DNA from: Trifolium pratense
Lineage: Eukaryota > Streptophyta > Magnoliopsida > Fabales > Fabaceae
Direction: 5' to 3'
Length of the DNA: 64,000 nucleotides
NCBI RefSeq assembly: GCF_020283565.1
Contig: NC_060059.1
Location: 26,609,838 to 26,673,837 of the forward strand
Below are positions 37,328 to 47,417 of this stretch, in pieces; position 1 is the stretch's first letter; each line of letters starts with the position of its first letter. The notes beneath the pieces were generated by a model that had not been told where the DNA came from, ran no database searches, and saw only the letters and a list, made by a program, of their open reading frames with translations. The position numbers were made by a program, and so were the translations under genes.

Positions 37328-37954
37328 GTGCCAGACACCAACAAATATCTAATACCAAGACACGTTTAATCTAATCCAATGAGTATTTGTGTTGGCAAGG
37401 AAAGGAGATGAAGAATAAAACATTGCATAATAATATCATTATCATCAATTAAACAAGAAGTAACCTTGGGGAAAAGAGTACACTTTCAGAATATAAAATC
37501 ATGAATACACTCAATACACATTACAGCTTCATATCTTTATATTCAAGCCTGCTAAATAGAAAGAAAAAGAAGTGCTGGATTCTCTTGAGGAGAACTTTAT
37601 TATCTTTTGAAGTCCTATCCGGTTCCTTTTAGTTAAAAAAAAGAGTGATACTTGACATAATTAAATTTGGTTGTTTACTCTTTCCACGATGCTATGGACT
37701 AGTTTATATTCGTACCTGCAAAATTAAAGACATTAATATTTATTCATGTGCGAACAAAATTTTCATCGTATATATTGATCAAAATTTTGTAAGAAAAATA
37801 ATATTCATTGACCTTAAATTAAATATGAGGTAATTAACTACCATATCATTAATTACTAGACTAATGTAAAATAAATTTTTAAGAGTCTGATACTTGATGG
37901 AAGTCAACTTTAAGATATGAAAATGCTGAATAGTATTCTGAGCACTAGTTAAAT
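37328..37954. other. AT-rich intergenic sequence, no gene
   Basis: No splice pattern or domain seen. Frames here are short and hydrophobic by composition. Confidence 0.4.
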
Positions 37955-38341
37955 ACCCTCTCCGTTTCAAATTACTTGTCGTTTTAGAGAGGAAAAAAAA
38001 CGAAAAATTAAGAAAGTGTATTTTTTTCACCTTATTTTTCTATTATACCCTTATTTTAATTCACCAATAAATTATTTTTTTAGCACACACTTTCTTTTTC
38101 CAATAAATTTTAATATATTATGTAAAAAAAATTAATATGTTATGTACCAAAAAAAATTAAAAAAACTTTAGTTTTTCAAATATATATTAAATCTTTTACG
38201 GTTTCAATAACTACACCTAAATATTTATAATTTATATGAGCGTATAATAGACAAAATATAACCTTAAATTATAAAAATGACAAGTAATTTGAAACAATTT
38301 TTTTTCCTAAAACGACAAGTAATTTGAAACGGATGGAGTAC
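37955..38341. mobile_element. MITE with CTCCGTTTCAAATTACTTGTCG ends
   Basis: The left end ctctccgtttcaaattactt...gtcgttttag and the right end ctaaaacgacaagtaatttg...aaacggatggagta are inverted repeats of about 30 bp. It belongs to the CTCCNTCCGTTTCAAATTA type common in plants. It lies just downstream of the NB-ARC-TIR gene. Confidence 0.75.
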
Positions 38342-38529
38342 TATATTAATATGGATTTTTTTTGAATTTCCTACTTTAATATGCTTAACAAGTGCTCCAG
38401 AGACACTATTTAGCATGACTCTTAAGAGCCGATCCTGACAATTTAGAGGTCTACCCATAAGATATATTTATAAGTGGAGACAATTCTAACCAACTTACCG
38501 GCCAATTTTGAAGAATTATATAAATTAAG

Positions 38530-40112
38530 TCATTCAAAACTATCAACTATGAAACACAATATTTGAAAGCATATCACGTACCCAGTGTTGTGAGTTATTC
38601 CACTCAAGCTAGCAACTTCAAATAAAGCTGACCTCCATTTCTTTAACTTCTCAAAATCATCTCCAAACCTTTTTACTTGTTTAGCCATGCCTCTTTCATA
38701 ACTATTTTTTTGATGTCTTACATCAGACGGTTCTACTTTGTAAAAAATTGGTAAAATCTGTTGGTTCTTCGTCTTCTTACACTTAAGAATAGTGACCAGT
38801 TCATCTAGACACCAAGCTGAATGTGCAAATTTTTTTGAGAAAACAACAATTGAAATCTTTGATGCCTCAATTGCTTTGATTAAAGAAGACGAAATTTCGT
38901 CCCCACCCTTCAATCCCTCATCATCCATGAAGGTCTTGAACCTTTCCCGACACAATGCATCGTAGAGAAAACCTGTAAAAGAGTCACGAGTATCTTTTCC
39001 TCTAAAACTGATGAAAATATCGTATTGAGTCATTGCATATCTGAGACTTTCTAATGATGCTTTCCACTCTTCAATAGGTTTACTTCTTAAGGAAGATCCC
39101 ACATCTTTAATTGTTCTAGGTAACCCTTGACATTCAATAGCTACTTCACGTGCTACATTTAACAGGTCGGTCGAGGACTCATTGTCTATCCCTGAATGTT
39201 TTTTAAACAAAGTCCAAGATTCCTCTATAGATAAGGGACCCAATGGAATCACTTCTTGGCAGTTCATTAGTGCAAATTCTTGTTTGCTATGCGTGGTCAA
39301 AAGGACCTTGCATCGATTATTATTACAAGGAATGCCTAGTTCCTCTAGATCAAGATTTTCCCAAACATCATCCAAGATCACAAGAACCGGACGATCCATC
39401 CTTTCTAATGTCAAGTATATTTCTCTAGATCTTCCGACTTCAGTATTTTTGTTGAATTTCAGATTCAACAAGTCAGCAATTTCATCTTGAATCTGTTTTA
39501 CATTTGGATTTTGTGACACAGTGAAAAATAAAACTGCATCAAAAACCCCCAAGTACCTGGCTTTCTCAGCCACAGCTTTAACTAACTTTGTTTTACCAGA
39601 GCCCCGTTTTCCATACAATCCAATTTTATAGAAATTACGATTTTGTAGCGCCTCCAAAAGTCGATCTGAAGTCTCTTTTATAGGCTCAAAACATACAAAA
39701 TTTCCAGAAGAGAAATGCTCTAAACTTGGAATTGGATTGGAAAATGGCTCAAATTCACATTTGATATTCAATGCCTTTAATTTGTTAAGCATTTCAATGT
39801 TATATCTTATTGATTCTGGTTCTGCTATTAATGTCACATTCTCCACCTCTTGTACAAGTTTATCCACTTCTTTTAGCCACCCAAAAACAATATCACTGAC
39901 CTTTTGTGTTTTATGATCGGTTGCATCAATTTTTTGTTGTAGAAAATCTCGATTTGAAATCAGTTTCTTCTTTTCTCTTTCGACATCTTTAATGACTTTG
40001 CAAACTCGATATGCACGTACTTTATGAATTGTCTTTATCAGAATAATCGATATGACACAAACAACAGCTATAATTATTTTGTATGTAGCGAGCCCTATGC
40101 CAAGGTAATCTG
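38530..40112 (-). CDS. NB-ARC protein with a C-terminal TIR domain (5' exon not found)
   Basis: One open frame of about 527 codons runs from an acceptor (atttttcag, about 40113) to the stop at 38530. There is no ATG at its start, so a 5' exon is missing or unrecognised. It starts with a hydrophobic run (IIIAVVCVISIIL) and a charged region ending WLKEVDKLVQEVEN, as in coiled-coil resistance proteins. An NB-ARC follows: P-loop GKRGSGKT, kinase-2 VLVILDDVWE, RNBS-B CKVLLTTHS and GLPR. The NB-ARC stops after EEWKASLESLRYA, near 39033. A full TIR domain follows in the same frame: YDIFISFRGKDTR, the LDEL catalytic glutamate, and FYKVEPSDVRHQ. A possible donor (GTACGT) lies at the TIR end, where TIR genes usually have an intron. 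No LRR was found. The NB-ARC is of the CNL type, so this is a CNL-TIR fusion. Its role in immunity is inferred. Confidence 0.8.
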
Positions 40113-40248
40113 AAAAATAATCAATCTAAATTTCAATGGCATATATATGTAGAATAGAGAAGAAAAACTCTAACTCTCACAATCTAAATTTCAATGATTA
40201 AGACCTAAGATCTTTAAAGTTGTGACTAATGATGTAAAATAATATGAT

Positions 40249-40597
40249 AAATTGCACATTTGACTCCTAACATTCACAAATTTGCGATTTTGACCTTAAA
40301 TTTCATAATATCATTTTTGGTTCCTAACTTTAGCCTCTTTTGCAAAAGGCTAACATCTACTAGTTTTGATCAAGTCAGCGTACACATGGACAGTGATTCA
40401 CATGTCATGTCAGCATATCTTGCCACATAGGATGACGTCTCATGTGTTATTATCCACGTCATAGGCATGTCAGTAACCGCCCACGTGTGTGTTGATTTAA
40501 GGCCAAAATTAGTGGAGATTATCCTTTTGCAAAAGAACCTAAAGTTAAGGAGGCAAAAATGCTAACGATTGCTTCAATTTTTTAATCTAGAAAAGTA
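40249..40597. repeat. Relative of the 36232 MITE, truncated
   Basis: taaattgcacatttgactcc, taacattcacaaatttgcga and aagtcagcgtacacatg match the 36.2 kb element in order. The right end is altered, so the inverted repeat is incomplete. It sits near the 5' end of the NB-ARC-TIR gene. Confidence 0.6.
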
Positions 40598-40690
40598 TAA
40601 GTTTAATAAAACTGTATACAACATATTACCCAAGAAAAGTGGCTATAACATGACAGGTAGGGCGAAAAATGAGTTGAGTTGAGTCGAACT

Positions 40691-42248
40691 TGTTGAGGCA
40701 AAATTCACTTTTGATGTTTTAAAGATTACAAACATCTTTAATTATATTTTAAATGATTCTGATCATTTTTGTTATCTGACAAGTGCTTTTGAGTGATATA
40801 AGTTTAAACAGATTCTAACAACTCACTTGCAAAGTTAAAATCCCGCAATGCTATTTTAAGATCAATCTAAGAATTCTTCATACACAGACTGTAGTTTTGG
40901 GATCAACAACATTTGATGGAAAATGAACATAAGCCTTTCCTAGTCATAATTCATGAGATGAATTATAAGCTTGATCTTTTATGGTATTGATCAACTAATG
41001 AAATTTTCTAATCATATATCATAGACCAATCAGATTGCAACAACATAATATGAACTATGAGTTGTGATGTACTTGAGCAAACTACATAGAAGGAACATTC
41101 TTCAAAGTAAGTGTCATACAAGTACACATTACTTTATGAAAGGTTGTACAACTCCAACTGTTATGTTATCAACACAAGCCTATTTTTGGATTGTCCTTGA
41201 GGCTACTAAACAGCTGCATATCACAAAGGGATAAGGATGAAGCTTCATCACACTTGCTGATACGTTTAAGAATGATTCAAGAATGGTTTAAGAATGTTCC
41301 TGCACACAATTTTGCAAAACCACCTCTAGCTGTCATGATTCTTTTTACTAAGGCTTCAAACGGTTATATCTGAAATCTAACATAGGAAGGAAGGAGGAAA
41401 CAACTCATTTGTACTTGCTAATAGCTCACACTCCTTTGGCTCTTGTGAATCAAAGCAAAGCTAAGTTCAAGAATGATTCAAAGAATGAGCAGAGAATCTG
41501 GCAATTTCGCAAAAGCTGTCTGCTGCATCTTTGGCACTGAGTAACGGCTATATTGTGCTCTCTAACTGATATACTTGAAGGCCAAGCTTCAACCTCAAGA
41601 AAGCATCTATAAAAGGCAAGTAGATCCAAGAGAAAGAGCAAGAATTTTCAAGCAATCTAAGTCATACAATCACATTCAATCACTCAAGCACAAAGCTCTT
41701 TTTAAGTCACTCTTATTGTTTCATAATATGAGTATAGATCTCTTTTAGAGTGCTTTAATCTAAGCTTCTCAATTTGTATTGAGTCTCAAAATAGCTTAGA
41801 ACCAAATCAATAATATTGTAATAGCTCAAGTCAATACTTGACTATTGATTGAGTGTTTTCGTCAAGGTGACTAGTGTAAAGATCTAGGAGCTTTGGTAAT
41901 TATTGATCTTAGGTCAAGATCAAAGAAGAATTGTAGATCTTGGATCTGTAACCTTTAAGTGATTCTAGTGGATAAACTCACAGGTAGTGGGGACTGGACG
42001 TAACCCAAAGATTAGGGGTGAACCAGGATAACTCTTTGTGTTGATTCTCCTTCCCTTAAACTTTTATTTTCTGCTTGTTTATTTACAATGTACATATCAT
42101 TCTTAGAACGATCTCACTGTGCACAAATTTATTTTAATTACTAACATTTCATATTGTGATATAAGGTTAAATTTTAAAAGGGTCACAATTCAACCCCTCC
42201 CCCCCCCCCCCCCTCCCCCCCTTTCTTGTGAAAAACTTTGTTACTTCA
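40691..42248 (+). repeat. 5' LTR of a copia element (SIRE/Maximus-like)
   Basis: A TGTTGAGGCAAAATTCAC start and a CA end (ctttgttacttca) enclose about 1.56 kb without genes. AATTGGTATCAAAGCTCTG, close to the initiator-Met tRNA primer site, follows at once, then gag. A C-rich run (42196-42221) lies near the LTR end. Long LTRs of this kind are typical of SIRE/Maximus copia elements in legumes. The 3' LTR is absent. Confidence 0.6.
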
Positions 42249-42319
42249 ATTGGTATCAAAGCTCTGCCTCTAAAGGTTGAGCATCTAAAAAGTGCTAGAG
42301 AAAAAGATTCAGGAAGGAA

Positions 42320-43064
42320 GTAATGTCAAAACCTGCTAAGTTTATTTCAGAAGGTGGATCATCAACCAGACCACCACTATTTCAAGGAGATGACTACTAC
42401 TAGAAAGACAAAATGGATCTGTTCTTAAGATCACAAGATAACTACATGTGGATAGTGGTTGAAAATGGAGAATATACACCATTGGTGAAAGATTCTACCA
42501 CTCCAAAAATCTCAAGCTGATTGGACCACCACTGAAGCAGACAGAGTACTTTTAAATACTAAAGCTCAATTATTTATTAAAAGTGTTTTGTACACGGAAA
42601 AATATGACAGGATCATGCAATGCAAAACTGCCAAATAAATGTGGGATACTCTTAAAACTCATCATGAAGGAACCAATCGTGTCAAAGAAACAAGAATTGA
42701 TATTGGTGTAAGGAAATTTGAGTTATTTGAGATGAAGGAAGATGAATCAATTGATCAGATGTATGGAAGATTCACTATCATCGTAAATGAACTCAACTCT
42801 CTTGGAAAAACATATACCACACATGAAAGAGTAAGAAAGATACTAAGAAGTCTACCCAAAGAATGGAGGCATATAGTAACAACAATTACAGAATCAAAAA
42901 ATCTCTCCGAAGTTAAATTAGAGGATTTAATTGGTTCTTTAAAAGCTCGTGAAGCAATACTTCAAGAGGATAAACCTCCAAAGAAAAAGATGATTGCATT
43001 AGACTCTCAATCAGAAGAATGCTCTCAGCAAAATGAAAGTTGTATATATATTCAGTTAGTATAA
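42320..43064 (+). pseudogene. Copia gag (UBN2 domain) remnant
   Basis: The longest open part (42639-43064) reads MWDTLKTHHEGTNRVKETR, FELFEMKEDESIDQMYGRF, RKILRSLPKEW and LEDLIGSLKAREAIL. These are classic UBN2/gag motifs of copia elements. Upstream codons (from about 42320) continue the same domain but carry stop codons (for example TGA and TAA near 42519 and 42637). The zinc knuckle and pol are missing, so the element is dead and truncated at about 43065. Confidence 0.85.
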
Positions 43065-44178
43065 TCGAGTTAGTTCATGAGACAAACGAGTTGAACTATA
43101 TATCGTTTATATTCAGCTCATTTATTTAATGAACTTAATTTTTAACTCAAGTTCAAGTCATTTGGTTCATTAATTAAGATCAACGAGTCAATTATCGAAT
43201 TGAGCTTTGAACTATTCGTGAGTTGATTCGGGTCATTGCTAGGGATATATTCCGCCAAATCCCAATTTTTCAAATAGTACAACAAACCTCTACGATAGGG
43301 TGTATTGCCACAAATTCCGACTTTTCCTGATTCATTGGTGTCGACGAGTGAAGTTTTGTAACATTCAAGGATGTCAATGCTTTTTTTTCCGTTGGAATCA
43401 ATGAGATTTAAATCTAAAACCGACAACAAGCTGCACTCCTAACTCTTATTAAAAATAGATTAATAATCTTATTTTAAATTCTACTCGAAAAAATATATTT
43501 TAAATTAATTTAATTAAAATTAGGTAAGGCATAGAATACTCTTGAAAAATTGTGGTAATCGACCCAACAACAAAATATTGTGGGTATCTGCCATACAAAA
43601 TTACCAATATACCCCTTTTCGATATTTAAGTAGCGGATTATAAGTAGGAGGATTTTTTTTTTTTATCAAAAATCTAATTTTTATAACGTCAGTTACTTAA
43701 TTAAGTAGCGGATGTTATAAATTTTTATAACATTAGGTACTTAAGTAGCAGACGTTATAAAAATGAGATTTTTGAGGAAAAAAAACTCTCTACCAAGATT
43801 TTTATAACGTTAGTTACTTAATTTGAGGAAAAAACACCCTTCCGGAATTTTTATAACATCCGTTACTTAAGTTAGCGAACTTTATAAAAATGAGAAATTT
43901 TGAGGAAAAAACATTGTCAGGATTTTTATAATGTTTGCTACTTAAGTAGCAACGGAAAAGTAAAATGAAAAATGCGTAGAGCGCTCGAGTAACTGGTATG
44001 ATGACAAAAATAATTCTCTTAATCTTACATATTATTAAGGTTAAATCTAAAAGAAAAAAAACTTAAAATATTTATATATTGCGTGGATATTTTGTCATTT
44101 TAGTAATAATTGTATTTTTGTCTTTTCACACTTTCTATTCAACCAAACAAAATGATAAAGATACTCTTCAAAATGTGA
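43065..44178. repeat. Intergenic with short palindromic repeats at 43640-43960
   Basis: The phrase tttttataac...gttacttaa...gtagcggacgttataaaaatgag followed by tttttgaggaaaaaa recurs about four times between 43640 and 43960 with variations, forming local inverted repeats. The remainder has no gene that I can support. Confidence 0.5.
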
Positions 44179-44339
44179 TTGGATCCTCTCCTTCACTCTC
44201 ATTTCTATCTCTCTCAATCCTCTCTATCTCTCTCTTAATCTCACTCTCTCTCGTTATTATTTTAAAAAAATTTATTGAAGAGAGAGATTGAAATTAAGAG
44301 AGAGATAAAGAGGATTGAGAAAGATGGAGAGAATCCAAA
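44179..44339. mobile_element. CT-rich foldback MITE
   Basis: The left arm ttggatcctctccttcactc...tcaatcctctctatc is mirrored by gataaagaggattga...gatggagagaatccaaat on the right, with a loop near 44260. About 160 bp, non-coding. Confidence 0.75.
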
Positions 44340-44796
44340 TCCCTTCAAAATACTCTATTTCTTCTCTCAAACTAAATACTATATAAAATATACTCTGTTT
44401 CTTACCCTTTTTTCTCTTATTATATATACTCTTTCTCACTTTTTTTATTCTATATAGTATATTTCATCTTACTTGCAAAAAAAAAATGGAAATAAATAGA
44501 GATCTTAAATGAAAGAAAGGAATTTGAACTCACACATATTGCAGCAGACATAAACGATGTAATGGAATGAACTTTGAATGATTGTTTCTTAGCTTCAAAA
44601 CAAGAAAGTCAACAACAAAGGGATGTTAGAGGTATTGTCAAATGTGTTTTTTTTTTTGACGAAGGTATTGTCAAATGTGTTGTGTACCCATTAGTTAACT
44701 TTACCCGGTGTCTATATATAAATAAAATGGCTAAGGGATTATTTTATTACAATATATACATTAGCACCAAGTATATGTGGTTTGTGACAAGAGGAG
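44340..44796. other. AT-rich intergenic, no gene
   Basis: Contains a small direct repeat, ggtattgtcaaatgtgtt, at about 44632 and 44664, around a poly-T run. Nothing else recognised. Confidence 0.4.
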
Positions 44797-44974
44797 TGCT
44801 AGCAACACACTTCAATAACAAACACACTCTAACACACTCTTTTTTATTGGTTAAAATTTATATGGGTCCCATAAAAGTTATATGGGTCCACATTTTTTTA
44901 TGGGACCCATATGAATTTCAACCAATAAAAGAGAGTGTGTTGGAGTGTGTTTGTTAAAGAGTGTGTTGCTAGCA
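44797..44974. mobile_element. Hairpin MITE, 178 bp
   Basis: The left arm tgctagcaacacacttcaat...ttttattggtt...atatgggtccc is the near-complement of the right arm gggacccatatg...aaccaataaaa...gtgtgttgctagca. Almost the whole element pairs with itself. It carries no gene. Confidence 0.88.
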
Positions 44975-45189
44975 TTATTATTGTGACAATGATGATGAGC
45001 TGACTTAAAAATCAAACTCCTCGTATTTTCAAAAAATTGAGGATGAATTGATCAATTCAACTGTACCCTCACATTAGTTATCATCAACTACCAATATTTA
45101 ACGACCAAACCAGCCTTTCAAGTTGACAAATAACTAGGTTTTAATTTTTATTTTTTAAATAACTAAACCATCTTATTGCTATAAGCAAG

Positions 45190-45238
45190 GTGTGGCAAAG
45201 CATGCGGAGGGCGAAAAAATTAAAATGCTCCGAAATGC
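45190..45238. repeat. Arm of a 40-bp inverted repeat flanking rDNA pieces
   Basis: ggtgtggcaaagcatgcgga followed by gggcgaaaaaattaaaatgc is an imperfect reverse complement of 45642-45681 (gcactttgattttttcgccc and onward). The two arms enclose most of the rDNA-derived segments. Its origin is unknown. Confidence 0.55.
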
Positions 45239-45375
45239 ACACGGAATTTACCACCCGATTGAGGCTGCATTCCCAAACAATCCGACTCGCCGATAGCGCC
45301 TCATGGTGCGACAGGGTCCGAGCACAATGAGGCTCTCACCCTCTCCGGCGCCCCTTTCAAGGGGACTTGTGCCCA

Positions 45376-45412
<37 letters not shown>

Positions 45413-45494
45413 AACGCCGAGGCCGACCGATTCTCATGGTGGGCTTATCTCGGTTCGCTCGTCGTTACTAAGGGAATCCTTGTTAGTTTATCGT

Positions 45495-45534
<40 letters not shown>
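45239..45534 (-). pseudogene. 25S rRNA 5' region fragments, out of order
   Basis: On the minus strand, 45239-45490 reads as plant 25S rRNA from aaggattcccttagtaacg through cctcggcgttcgaattgtag to the gtaaattccg region. Next, 45491-45534 is also 25S on the minus strand (agtgcttgaaattgtcggga, aagcggatgggggccg). That piece belongs further downstream in 25S than the first, so on this strand it should lie on the other side. The order is scrambled. Several base changes and a local GC content far above the surroundings mark it as an inserted, decaying copy. Confidence 0.85.
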
Positions 45535-45539
<5 letters not shown>

Positions 45540-45641
45540 GGGCACGTCTGCCTGGCGTCACATATCGAAGCCTCTTGCCAATTTCCTATTGATTGGTATT
45601 GTGCAGGATGATGTTGGCCTCTCGTGAGCATCATCGCCTCG
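45535..45641 (+). pseudogene. 5.8S 3' end and ITS2 start
   Basis: Plus strand: gagggcacgtctgcctggcg then tcacatatcgaagcctcttg is the 3' end of 5.8S rRNA running into ITS2, followed by legume-like ITS2 (attgtgcagg...gttggcctc...gtgagcat). It lies on the opposite strand from the neighbouring 25S pieces. Confidence 0.8.
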
Positions 45642-45790
45642 CACTTTGATTTTTTCGCCCCCCGCGTGTCTTGTCACGCCCTTTCTTATGGCGAAATGAG
45701 ACTGGCCTTGGGGTGGGCAGGCTGTTAAACAAAAAAGATAACTCTTTCTGGGGCTCCCACCGACGTATCCGGACTCCCTAACGTTGTCGT
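45642..45790 (-). pseudogene. Further 25S rRNA piece plus unassigned GC-rich sequence
   Basis: On the minus strand, 45712-45790 reads cgttagggagtccgga...gagttatctttt...gtttaacagcctgcccaccc, an internal 25S segment far from the 5' region. The GC-rich part at 45642-45711 is not clearly rRNA. It contains the second arm of the 40-bp inverted repeat. Confidence 0.7.
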
Positions 45791-46169
45791 AAGACATTTT
45801 TAAATAGGTCATAGACTAAAAGTATGTTATAAAAATATGTTCTTATAAAATTCATATTCATATTAGTTCTTACAAAAATATGTTACGAACAAAATTGATG
45901 GTAAGTAAACAAAATTAGGGACCAACTTGATAATATTTGTGTTCAAATTCAGGATTTTGCAATTTTCAATATTTAAAATGGGTGAATCTAACCACTAAAC
46001 TACGGATTTAGATCATCTCCTACTCATTCTCTCATGTTGTCATTCTGCCTTGATCTCAGCCATTCGTTTACTTGCTTTTCTCTCTCTTCTATGCTGCTCT
46101 TTTTACTTTATAGTTCAATTCACCATTAGATTGAGAAAAGACGAGGACCGCATAAAAGTAGTTGGAGAG
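45791..46169. other. Intergenic, no gene
   Basis: AT-rich sequence with no recognisable frame or repeat boundary. Confidence 0.4.
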
Positions 46170-46330
46170 GGAACTAGATTTCCTCCCGTGCAGTGTCCAC
46201 TGCAGGAGGTCCAATTGACAATCTGACCATTGATTTTCCACATAAAAAAATAAAATTGCAATTGAAAATAAAATTGAAGGCTCGGATTTGACTGGAGGGT
46301 GTAATGTACGGGAGAGAATCCTCTCTCGTT
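46170..46330. mobile_element. MITE-like inverted repeat
   Basis: agatttcctcccgtgcagtg at the left is mirrored by tgtacgggagagaatcctct at the right, with an AT-rich centre. About 160 bp. Exact ends are uncertain. Confidence 0.55.
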
Positions 46331-46929
46331 GGAGAGGATCCCACCAAATAACCTACTGAATTAAGAAAGAAAAAAAAAATAGAACTTGATGCTCCTGAGT
46401 TGTTATCATCATATGGTTTGATTATGGTTTCATCCCAACTCAACTGTGATTTCGTTCAGTTTGAATAATTTAAAGTAATTCTGAGTTTGTTATATATAAC
46501 TTACATTTTTCTGTTGGAGAATAAAAAAATTAGATGAAACTTTTTACAATAAAATAAAATATTGTACTATTAAATATATTTTTTATTTAGATGTGCCACA
46601 AAATAGAGAATACGAGTACATATATATTTTCTTTTTTACAAATATAGAGTTTTTTATTTTTATTTTTCTTGTAGATAAGAGTTTTTTATTTTAATGGAAC
46701 AAAGATTATGGTCAAAATCATGGGATGGTCCCCTATTAATGTCAGATCAGTTAAATTATTATTACACTAACAAAATAGATGATTAAAATTATGAGTTGGT
46801 CAATATTTTTGAAATAAATACCAAAATTAAGCTATTAAAAAGGGGACCAAAATTATGGTTCAACAAAATAAAAGACAAATTACATTTAAGCCAGATGTGT
46901 GTGTATATTTTATTTTTTTGTTAGCTAGT
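46331..46929. other. AT-rich intergenic, no gene
   Basis: No recognisable coding sequence or repeat ends. Confidence 0.4.
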
Positions 46930-47065
46930 CTAGTGGCTAAAAATGGATGAGTGGAGTGTCCGGGATTCGAATCCCGACTCTTGCATATAAAATGGGATTC
47001 GAATCCCGACTCTTGCATATAAAATGCGATGTCCCTACCAACTGAGCGAAGCTCAAGGGGACAAT
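46930..47065 (-). mobile_element. tRNA-derived SINE with an internal duplication
   Basis: On the minus strand it reads gtccccttgagcttcgctca, then gttggtagggaca (A box) and GGGATTCGAATCCCG (B box). A 31-bp unit with the B box (gggattcgaatcccgactct and on to aaaatg) is present twice in tandem, near 46963 and 46994. This head is typical of plant tRNA-derived SINEs. The tail runs into T-rich sequence (minus orientation) near 46920. Confidence 0.75.
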
Positions 47066-47417
47066 ATCAATCTAAACAATAGTAGTGTCAATGTGAGTCC
47101 CCATGCTTCATAGAGTGTAACTAACTCATGATTTCAACATTGCCTCTTTGAAAATGACATACTTTTTTTGTACAAGTCAATAATACACCCCTAGATCTAA
47201 CCCTCCTAGGTACCATTGCATATTCTAAAGCAAACATCCAAGGACAAATTGTTCATGGATAGTATTTACAAGGATAGCAGAACTTTCCAAGATGAAGCAA
47301 ACAAGACAAAAAAAAAAAAAAAAAAAAAAAAAAAAGCAAAAATCCATGCTTCAGGTAAATAGGCTTTCATAAATCAAGATTCAAAACAAGCTTAGAGCCA
47401 GTGCTTCAATTGTAGAT
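47066..47417. other. ARP 3' flank with poly-A run
   Basis: Non-coding sequence downstream of the ARP stop codon. An uninterrupted run of about 25 A lies at 47310-47335, which could be a retroelement tail, though no element was recognised. Confidence 0.4.

Noticed and set aside
39182..39490. Plus-strand frame of 102 codons in the NB-ARC-TIR gene
   Set aside because: It is antisense to the NB-ARC coding sequence, which has clear motifs.
42190..42225. The C-rich run as a G-quadruplex regulatory element
   Set aside because: It could form such a structure on the other strand, but it lies in a dead LTR and its length may be a sequencing artefact.
45303..45812. Frames of 78-84 codons in the GC-rich block
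   Set aside because: They translate rRNA-derived sequence.
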